From assembly GCA_018897875.1 (NCBI GenBank), contig JAHIKF010000322.1:1-13000 (forward strand): 13,000 nucleotides of DNA, given 5' to 3'. Below the pieces are notes generated by a model. The model searched no databases. It had not been told where the DNA came from and saw only the letters and a list, made by a program, of their open reading frames with translations. A program made the position numbers and the translations under genes. This document shows, in pieces, positions 6,121 through 13,000 of the stretch; positions within the stretch are counted from its first letter, which is position 1, and every line of letters begins with the position of its first letter. The stretch is from Pseudomonadota bacterium. Lineage in GTDB: Bacteria > Desulfobacterota > Desulfobaccia > Desulfobaccales > 0-14-0-80-60-11.

Positions 6121-6200
6121 GGGTTACGGATAAGGGAAAGGAACATTGGGGCAGGGCCGAGACTTCCGTCCTGGCCGGCGCCCTGATTATCAACGAAAAG

Positions 6201-9476
<3,276 letters not shown>

Positions 9477-9480
9477 AGAT

Positions 9481-9541
9481 GTAGGGTGCGCACCGCGCAC
9501 CGTTAAGGGGGGGCAGCGGCGTAGGGTGCGCTCCGCGCACC
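9481..9541. repeat. Two near-identical 21-bp palindromic repeats after carB
   Basis: Two copies, at 9481-9501 and 9521-9541, both start GTAGGGTGCGC and end CCGCGCACC; they differ at one base (A or T) in the centre. Each contains the self-complementary pair GGTGCGC/GCGCACC around a 3-base loop, so each folds into a hairpin. The copies are 40 bases apart and begin four bases after the carB stop. Such units are typical of dispersed intergenic repeats of REP type. They may also act as a transcript end for carB, but no T-run follows. Confidence 0.75.
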
Positions 9542-9612
9542 AATGTTTGCGGGTTGTGCCTACCCTGGACGTCGGTTATCTGAAGGGTTACATAGAGGAT
9601 TTCCAAGAAATC

Positions 9613-9621
9613 TGGTAAAAT
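9613..9621 (+). promoter_or_regulatory. Possible extended -10 element for the PIN toxin-antitoxin pair
   Basis: TGGTAAAAT at 9613-9621 fits an extended -10 box (TGnTAAAAT) and lies 18 bases before the antitoxin ATG. No -35 element at the right spacing is seen. A start of transcription near 9628 would give a very short leader overlapping the ribosome binding site. Confidence 0.25.
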
Positions 9622-9639
9622 GCATTAAAGGTGGACAAA

Positions 9640-9846
9640 ATGACTCGGCTTGAGCAATTAGTCAAGGAACTGCCGCCCGAATTGCACCGCGCCGCCGAAG
9701 ATTTTCTGGAGTCTCTCCTGTCCAAGCGGTCTCGCAAGAAAAAAGAAGCCTTAAAATTGGACTGGCGCGGCGGCTTGCGCGACTTGCGGGACCGGTACAC
9801 TTCCGTGGAGCTTCAGCACAAGGCTCAGGAATGGTGGGGAGATTAG
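9640..9846 (+). CDS. DUF2281-like antitoxin of a PIN-type toxin-antitoxin pair
   Basis: A 68-residue protein. The ATG at 9640 is preferred to a GTG at 9631 because AAAGGTGG at 9627-9634 is then a well-placed ribosome binding site. The N-terminal half, MTRLEQLVKELPPELHRAAE and the following DFLESLLSK, matches the short helical pattern of DUF2281-type antitoxins (LxxLPxELxxEVxDFxxFL). The middle is very basic (KRSRKKK, about residues 29-35). The end contains DWRGGLRDLRDRYTSVELQHKAQEWW, a tail typical of antitoxins that wrap the toxin (quoted in part: DWRGGLRDLRDRYTS, 41-55). Its last 16 bases overlap the PIN gene, so the two are translationally coupled. It presumably binds the PIN protein and may repress its own promoter. 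The family call rests on pattern resemblance and on the partner. Confidence 0.75.
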   Translation: MTRLEQLVKELPPELHRAAEDFLESLLSKRSRKKKEALKLDWRGGLRDLRDRYTSVELQHKAQEWWGD

Positions 9847-10241
9847 TGTATCTCCTGGACACCAACATCATCCTGGAACTTCTCCTCGATCAAGACCACG
9901 CCGACCATGTCGCGGCGTTCCTCAACCAGGCTGCGCCCGACAGCCTCCATATCTCTGAATTTTCCCTTTATTCAATAGGGGTTATTCTCCTAAGGTTGAA
10001 GCGCTTTGATCTCTTTCTCCGATCAGTGAAAGATTTGTTCCTCTCGGAAGTCATCGGGCTACTGCAACTAGGGGTGGAGGATATGGCGAAAGTAAGCGAA
10101 GTCGCCCAAGCCTTTGACCTCGATTTTGATGATTCCTATCAGTATGTTGCCGCCGAAAAATTCAACTTAGAACTGTTGAGTTTCGACCGCGATTTTGACC
10201 GGACTCCCCGGGGCCGCAAAACCTTGGAAGAAATTATGTAA
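9831..10241 (+). CDS. PIN-domain ribonuclease toxin (VapC-like)
   Basis: A 136-residue PIN-domain protein, the expected toxin of the upstream antitoxin. PIN toxins are Mg-dependent RNases that cut tRNA, rRNA or mRNA; the target here is unknown. The N-terminal LVYLLDTNIILELLL carries the first catalytic Asp (residue 10) on strand one. Further acidic positions follow at HISEFSLYSIG, LDFDDSYQYVAA and LLSFDRDFDRTPRG, consistent with the usual four-acid centre. The protein ends shortly after, as normal for the family. ATG 9831 and GTG 9834 or 9846 are all in frame and possible; the conserved part begins at LVYLLDTN, so the exact start matters little. It overlaps the antitoxin by 16 bases. A GC-rich imperfect stem (10262-10278) follows the stop, without a T-run. 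Confidence 0.88.
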   Translation: MVGRLVYLLDTNIILELLLDQDHADHVAAFLNQAAPDSLHISEFSLYSIGVILLRLKRFDLFLRSVKDLFLSEVIGLLQLGVEDMAKVSEVAQAFDLDFDDSYQYVAAEKFNLELLSFDRDFDRTPRGRKTLEEIM

Positions 10242-10287
10242 TGCTCCCTGCGCGCCAATAAGGCGGGCCGTGCCTGCCCCACATTGA

Positions 10288-10395
10288 ACAACTTGGCATC
10301 CAGACGGCACGGAGCGGCAGTATCGCGAGGGCGACCCTCTGATTAGAGAAGCCCTGGAATGTGGCAAGGTCTTGTCTGAATTGCCGGTTGCGTAG
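10288..10395 (+). pseudogene. Remnant resembling the C-terminus of a nucleotidyltransferase-like gene
   Basis: After a stop at 10285-10287 an open frame reads TTWHPDGTERQYREGDPL and then IREALECGKVLSELPVA before TAG at 10393-10395. It has no usable start codon. The EGDPLIREALECGKVL stretch resembles the tail of small nucleotidyltransferase or toxin-antitoxin accessory proteins, which often end in a FLREALREGVVLY-like sequence. I read it as the decayed 3' end of such a gene, left between two antitoxin-like genes. The family assignment is from memory of sequence style and is uncertain. Confidence 0.35.
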
Positions 10396-10401
10396 TAAAA
10401 T
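10372..10401 (+). promoter_or_regulatory. Possible sigma-70 promoter for the solitary antitoxin-like gene
   Basis: TTGTCT (10372-10377) and TAAAAT (10396-10401) are separated by 18 bases, and the gene starts 45 bases after the -10 box. The match is fair rather than strong. The AT-rich stretch AAAATATAAC around the -10 supports it. Confidence 0.35.
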
Positions 10402-10445
10402 ATAACCGTACATTAATCCTGGACAGCCCTATGGGAGTATCGGCT

Positions 10446-10655
10446 ATGAACCTCCGGGAAGAGATTATCAAAAACCTGGACACCCTCTCCGCGGATGCCC
10501 TGGAAGGCGTTCTGGAGTACATTCAATTTATCCAGGAGCCGGAAGAAGTTGAGCCCACTGAAGGCGAGCTCAAGGCCATTGCCCAAGGGGAAGAGGCTTA
10601 CGCCAAAGGCGAATACGTCAGATGGCGGGATATTAAGAGAGAATTGAATTTATAG
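10446..10655 (+). CDS. Solitary antitoxin-like small protein
   Basis: A 69-residue acidic protein. The ATG at 10446 is chosen over the in-frame ATG at 10431 because GGGAG at 10433-10437 is then a correctly spaced ribosome binding site. The sequence has two parts. The helical MNLREEIIKNLDTLSADALE with GVLEYIQFI resembles the dimerising start of DUF2281-like and related antitoxins. The tail, EVEPTEGELKAIAQGEEAYA followed by KGEYVRWRDIKREL, ends with a motif common in antitoxins of RelE/ParE-type toxins (GEyvpwedvKreL). No toxin gene follows: the next 120 bases hold only repeats before purF. It is either an orphan antitoxin or one that lost its toxin. It may act on a toxin elsewhere. The nucleotidyltransferase-like remnant just upstream fits a decaying toxin-antitoxin locus. 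Confidence 0.7.
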   Translation: MNLREEIIKNLDTLSADALEGVLEYIQFIQEPEEVEPTEGELKAIAQGEEAYAKGEYVRWRDIKRELNL

Positions 10656-10674
10656 AGGATATTTATGCTTTTTT

Positions 10675-10748
10675 GCACAGGCTGGAAAGCCTGTGCTACC
10701 AGTTAAAAAAAATGAGCTAACAACGCAGGCTGAAGCCTGCGGCTACCA
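10675..10748. repeat. Two REP-like palindromes between the antitoxin-like gene and purF
   Basis: Copy one (10675-10701) has a stem CACAGGCT/AGCCTGTG; copy two (10724-10748) has CGCAGGCT/AGCCTGCG. Both are followed by a CTACCA end in the same orientation (at 10696-10701 and 10743-10748). They share an AGGCTG-AAGCCTG core and are 22 bases apart, with an A-rich spacer. This is the architecture of REP-type intergenic palindromes. A run of T (10669-10674) precedes copy one, so on the minus strand it would resemble a terminator. Confidence 0.75.
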
Positions 10749-10778
10749 AAAATCATTGCCGGTCCGGCGAAGGGCGAG

Positions 10779-12326
10779 ATGTTGAAAACCCAGAACCCAG
10801 AACCCAGAACCCAGAACCCGGGGACGGTCATCCTCCAGGATGATCGCCCCAAAGAACACTGCGGCGTCTTCGGCATCTACGGGCACCCGGACGCGGCCCG
10901 CATCACCTTTTTCGGCCTCTACGCCCTCCAGCACCGGGGCCAGGAGTCCTGCGGCATCGTCGCCGGCGACGGCGCCCGGGTCCGCATGCACCGGGGCCTG
11001 GGGCTGGTGCCCGAGGTCTTCAACCCCGCCGTCCTGGATGAGTTGCCGGGTCATCTGGCCATCGGCCACGTGCGCTATTCCACCACCGGCTCCACCATGC
11101 TCATCAACGCCCAGCCCTTCGTGGTGCAGCACGGCGGTTTGATGATCGCCATCGGCCACAACGGCACCCTCACCAACGCCCGCCAGATTCGCTGCCGCCT
11201 GGAGGAGGAGGGCTCCACCTTCCAGTCCACCATGGACACCGAGGTTATCGTCCATCTGATGGCCCGGCACCGGCGGGGCAACCTCATCGATTTGATCGAC
11301 TCTTTGGCCGCGGCCCTGGCCGAAGTCAAGGGATCCTATTCCCTGGTGATCTCCACCGCCGACCAGGTCATCGCCGCCCGGGACCCCCACGGCTTTCGGC
11401 CCCTGTGCCTGGGGCAGCTGAACGGCTCCTGGGTGGTGGCCTCCGAAACCTGCGCCCTGGACCTGATCCAGGCCGATTACTGGCGGGAGGTGGAACCCGG
11501 CGAGATCGTGGTTATGGACAAAAACGGGCTCCATTCCCACAAGCCCTTTGCCCCGGCGCCGCCCCATTACTGCATCTTCGAATACGTCTATTTCGCCCGG
11601 CCGGACAGCTTGGTCTACGGCCAGAGCGTCTACCTGGTGCGCAAGCGCCTGGGCGCCGCCCTGGCCCGGGAACACCCCCTGACCGGCGACCTGGTGATGC
11701 CCTTCCCCGATTCCGGGACCTACGCCGCCCTGGGCTACGCCGCGGCCACCGGCCTCCCCTTTGAAATGGGGGTCATCCGCAATCACTACGTCGGCCGCAC
11801 CTTCATCCAGCCGTCCCAGAGCATGCGGGATTTCTCCGTCCGGATCAAACTCAACCCCGTGCGGGACATCCTCAAGGGCAAACGGGTGGTGGTGATCGAA
11901 GACTCCATCATCCGGGGCACCACCACCCGCTCCCGGGTCAAATCCCTGCGGGAAGCCGGCGCCAAGGAAGTGAGCATGGTGGTGAGTTGCCCGCCCCACC
12001 GCTTCCCCTGCTATTACGGCATCGATTTTTCCAGCAAAGGCGAACTCATCGCCTCCCAGCAAGAGGTCGACCAGATCCGCGACTTCCTGGGCCTGGATTA
12101 CCTGGGTTACCTGAGCCTGGAAGGGCTGGTGGAGGCCACCCAAATAAACCATAGCGACTTCTGCCTCTCCTGCTTTTCGGGCGACTACCCCGTGCCCCTG
12201 GAGTCCGACTTCTCCAAGACCTGCTTCGAAGACGACGTCTGCTCGGCCTCCCACGGCCAATCCCTCCTGCCGCCGGTGTGTGGCATAGGGGTAAAAGGCG
12301 AAAAGGGCAAAAGGCGAAAAGGGTAA
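10779..12326 (+). CDS. purF: Amidophosphoribosyltransferase (4Fe-4S type)
   Basis: A 515-residue PurF, which makes phosphoribosylamine from PRPP and glutamine in the first committed step of purine synthesis. The ATG at 10779 follows AAGGGCGAG. EHCGVFGIYG places the N-terminal nucleophile at Cys28, after a 27-residue propeptide that would be removed. The glutaminase domain shows LQHRGQESCGI, GHVRYSTTGS and GHNGTLTN. The phosphoribosyltransferase domain has GVIRNHYVGRTFIQP and the PRPP loop VVVIEDSIIRGTTTR (370-384). Cysteines 265 (YCIFEYVYFARPDS), 411 (PCYYGID), 462 and 465 (CLSC) match the four iron-sulfur ligands of the Bacillus-type enzyme. The N-terminal 13 or so residues come from a heptamer tandem repeat, and the last 11 residues (VKGEKGKRRKG) from a 15/16-bp repeat. 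Both additions are odd. The exact start cannot be elsewhere except a TTG at the second codon. Confidence 0.96.
   Translation: MLKTQNPEPRTQNPGTVILQDDRPKEHCGVFGIYGHPDAARITFFGLYALQHRGQESCGIVAGDGARVRMHRGLGLVPEVFNPAVLDELPGHLAIGHVRYSTTGSTMLINAQPFVVQHGGLMIAIGHNGTLTNARQIRCRLEEEGSTFQSTMDTEVIVHLMARHRRGNLIDLIDSLAAALAEVKGSYSLVISTADQVIAARDPHGFRPLCLGQLNGSWVVASETCALDLIQADYWREVEPGEIVVMDKNGLHSHKPFAPAPPHYCIFEYVYFARPDSLVYGQSVYLVRKRLGAALAREHPLTGDLVMPFPDSGTYAALGYAAATGLPFEMGVIRNHYVGRTFIQPSQSMRDFSVRIKLNPVRDILKGKRVVVIEDSIIRGTTTRSRVKSLREAGAKEVSMVVSCPPHRFPCYYGIDFSSKGELIASQQEVDQIRDFLGLDYLGYLSLEGLVEATQINHSDFCLSCFSGDYPVPLESDFSKTCFEDDVCSASHGQSLLPPVCGIGVKGEKGKRRKG
10787..10819. repeat. Heptamer tandem repeat in the purF propeptide
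   Basis: AACCCAG is repeated four times without error at 10787-10793, 10794-10800, 10801-10807 and 10808-10814, plus five bases of a fifth copy to 10819. It starts 5 bases after the ATG codon of purF and codes for KTQNPEPRTQNP. The unit is not a multiple of three, so gain or loss of one copy would shift the frame of purF. Confidence 0.9.
12293..12323. repeat. Tandem 15-bp repeat at the 3' end of purF
   Basis: AAAAGGCGAAAAGGG occurs twice with no mismatch, at 12293-12307 and 12309-12323, separated by one C, and runs straight into the TAA at 12324-12326. It encodes the very basic tail GEKGKRRKG, which is not part of the PurF fold. The repeat also has an internal near-repeat (AAAAGG). Confidence 0.85.
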
Positions 12327-12418
12327 CGATATTTGCAGTGAATACAATGAGATGAACCGTTATAACCGCCCCCCTCCCCTGCTGCCTTGCTTTACCCGCC
12401 TCCCGACGGCCCCGGCCT

Positions 12419-12438
12419 CCCACCGGTTGGGTGGTTTT
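12419..12438 (+). terminator. Rho-independent terminator downstream of purF
   Basis: CCCACC (12419-12424) and GGGTGG (12429-12434) form a perfect 6-bp stem with the loop GGTT, followed by TTTT at 12435-12438. It lies 93 bases after the purF stop and before the promoter of the next gene, which suits a transcript end. Confidence 0.55.
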
Positions 12439-12460
12439 GCGCCGGATGAAATCTAAACAC

Positions 12461-12488
12461 TTGAATTTTGCTTCAGGTTTAGTATGAT
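12461..12488 (+). promoter_or_regulatory. Sigma-70 type promoter for the small CxCGCG gene
   Basis: TTGAAT (12461-12466) and TATGAT (12483-12488) are 16 bases apart in an AT-rich stretch right after the purF terminator. Transcription would start near 12495, giving a 45-base leader that contains the ribosome binding site AAGGAGG at 12527-12533. It is the best promoter match I see in the window. Confidence 0.55.
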
Positions 12489-12539
12489 GGCCGCAATTGC
12501 CACGCATTTCACGGTAGTTAGCCCAAAAGGAGGAATCGC

Positions 12540-12752
12540 ATGCCTGAGTGCGCCTGCGGTTGCGGTGAGGAAACCAAGAGGGCCAAGTTTCTGGCCGGTC
12601 ACGAACAGAAGTTGCGCAAACAACTGGATGAGAAGATGGGGGGTCTTCCACTCCTGGCCTCCCTGGTGAAGGTGACCCAGATGTACGCCCAGGACCGGAT
12701 GAGCCTGGAGGGCCTGGGCCGCCTGGTCAGGCTGATTTACCAAAAGGATTAA
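12540..12752 (+). CDS. Small Cys-rich (CxCGCG) protein of unknown function
   Basis: A 70-residue protein whose ATG at 12540 has an ideal ribosome binding site, AAGGAGG at 12527-12533, so it is surely translated. It begins MPECACGCGEETKRAKFLAG followed by HEQKLRKQL. The three closely spaced cysteines (4, 6, 8) plus His21 suggest a tiny metal-binding knuckle. Proteins starting with a CxCGCG motif and a following KFLxGH(D/E)xKL segment occur as small hypothetical proteins in bacteria and phages. The rest (about 30-70) is helical, with LPLLASLVKVTQMY and LGRLVRLIYQKD. It has its own promoter and a terminator upstream, so it appears to be a separate transcription unit and not part of the purine cluster. 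I do not know its function; zinc binding is inference. Confidence 0.8.
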   Translation: MPECACGCGEETKRAKFLAGHEQKLRKQLDEKMGGLPLLASLVKVTQMYAQDRMSLEGLGRLVRLIYQKD

Positions 12753-12766
12753 CCGCCGCGATCCGG

Positions 12767-12794
12767 GCGGCGCCGGAGGGGTGTAGCCGCTTTT
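12767..12794 (+). terminator. Possible terminator after the small CxCGCG gene
   Basis: GCGGC (12767-12771) can pair with GCCGC (12786-12790), which is followed by TTTT at 12791-12794. A competing stem CGCCGC/GCGGCG exists at 12754-12772. The large loop makes the first stem weak, but the position 15 bases after the stop codon is suitable. Confidence 0.3.
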
Positions 12795-12914
12795 CCCCAG
12801 GGTGAAGCTCAACCGCGGCGCTGATATCAGTACGGCGACCCGTATGAGTCAACGGCTTACTAATACTACTGTGTCATAAAATAGTTGCAAAAACTATCAA
12901 ACTATGCGTATGCT

Positions 12915-12935
12915 GGGTGCATGACAAATGCACCC
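12915..12935 (+). promoter_or_regulatory. Hairpin enclosing the transposase start codon
   Basis: GGGTGCAT (12915-12922) and ATGCACCC (12928-12935) are perfectly complementary with the loop GACAA. The ATG start codon at 12921-12923 sits at the top of this stem, and the region where a ribosome binding site should be lies inside it. Such structures are known in several insertion sequences to limit transposase translation; here it is inferred from complementarity. Confidence 0.5.
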
Positions 12936-13000
12936 GTACCCAATATCGAGGCCAGGTTTCGTGCGTATGCGGAAAAGCTGTCCACTGCGTTGGGTCATGC
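12921..13000 (+). CDS. IS701-like transposase, N-terminal fragment at the window edge
   Basis: The first 26 codons of an open frame that leaves the window: MTNAPVPNIEARFRAYAEKL, then STALGHA. The pattern IExRFRxYxxxLxxxLGHADR is the usual beginning of IS701-family DDE transposases, whose catalytic residues come much later. The frame is open to the last base. With so little sequence the call rests on this N-terminal motif and on the insertion-sequence-like structures directly upstream. There is no proper ribosome binding site, which fits a transposase kept at low expression. Confidence 0.65.
   Translation, partial: MTNAPVPNIEARFRAYAEKLSTALGH

Larger units (their letters stand above)
5610..6200. 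other. Gene-free region of 591 bases upstream of carB
   Basis: No credible gene is seen on either strand. A palindrome CGCATTAATGCG (5602-5613) spans the FecR gene's stop codon. Small hairpins follow: GCATC/GATGC at 5632-5644, and CGTTTCGCC (5685-5693) against GGCGAAACG (5706-5714). Then come the C-run/G-run inverted-repeat element (5748-5839), a GC-rich stem (5908-5956) and a smaller stem (6101-6120), entered separately. The frame of carB is open back to a stop at 6096-6098, but without any start codon. An open frame at 5874-6071 reads as low-complexity Arg/Pro/Gly sequence and is not believed. The carB promoter probably lies here, but I cannot place one with confidence. Confidence 0.6.
12865..13000 (+). 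mobile_element. Left end of an IS701-like insertion sequence (partial)
   Basis: Composition and structure change near 12865. The stretch ACTGTGTCATAAAATAGTTG looks like an element end; it holds a small stem ATAGTT/AACTAT (12881-12897) and leads within about 50 bases to a transposase start. The element runs off the window, so the other terminal repeat and target duplication cannot be seen and the left boundary is approximate. A CTAA tetramer at 12860-12863 would suit the YTAR-type targets known for IS701 elements, but this is weak. Confidence 0.5.

Noticed and set aside
9631..9639. GTG start for the DUF2281-like antitoxin
   Set aside because: The GTG lies within the ribosome binding site of the better ATG at 9640.
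10431..10445. Upstream ATG for the solitary antitoxin-like gene
   Set aside because: The sequence right after it (GGGAG) is the ribosome binding site of the ATG at 10446, where the family-like sequence begins.
9481..10748. CRISPR array
   Set aside because: The repeats occur only in pairs, are palindromic throughout and come in two unrelated types, without regularly spaced unique spacers or cas genes.
10743..12347. A 534-codon open frame on the minus strand opposite purF
   Set aside because: It mirrors purF codon for codon in GC-rich DNA, has low-complexity Gly/Val/His/Asp composition and no family motif, while purF itself is complete and motif-rich.

Overview
The window is bacterial chromosome, GC-rich (roughly 60% by eye) except for one strongly AT-rich gene. 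It looks like a member of the deltaproteobacterial/Desulfobacterota lineage. That placement is an inference from the style of CarB, the carB-then-purF gene order, the 4Fe-4S type PurF and the general codon use. No ribosomal or other phylogenetic marker is present to prove it.

Layout. The 3' end of carA (1-270) is followed by an orphan soluble PAS histidine kinase (319-1395) and a membrane-anchored sorbosone/glucose dehydrogenase-like beta-propeller protein (1478-2704). Next come an AT-rich AlbA_2/Schlafen-type gene (2717-3895), an overlapping MNT/HEPN pair (3927-4644) and a secreted FecR-domain protein (4770-5609). A 591-base gene-free stretch (5610-6200) holds a C-run/G-run inverted-repeat element and several hairpins, and leads into carB (6201-9476). 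A short repeat pair, an overlapping DUF2281-like/PIN toxin-antitoxin pair (9640-10241), a gene remnant (10288-10395) and a solitary antitoxin-like gene (10446-10655) separate carB from purF (10779-12326). A terminator, a clear promoter and a small CxCGCG protein (12540-12752) follow. The window ends in the first codons of an IS701-like transposase (12921 onward).

How it fits together. carA, carB and purF all use glutamine amide nitrogen, CarAB for carbamoyl phosphate (pyrimidines and arginine) and PurF for the first committed purine step. The simplest reading is an old carA-carB-purF nucleotide-biosynthesis cluster. About 5.9 kb of accessory genes separates carA from carB, and about 1.3 kb of toxin-antitoxin material separates carB from purF. 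Every gene-sized feature is on the + strand, so read-through is possible, but hairpins and short gene-free gaps suggest several transcription units.

No wholly new system can be proven here. The best candidates for a second look are the AlbA_2 + MNT/HEPN cluster (a possible small defence or toxin-antitoxin island), the heptamer tandem repeat inside the purF propeptide, the structured leader in front of a carB separated from carA, and the hairpin that encloses the transposase start codon.
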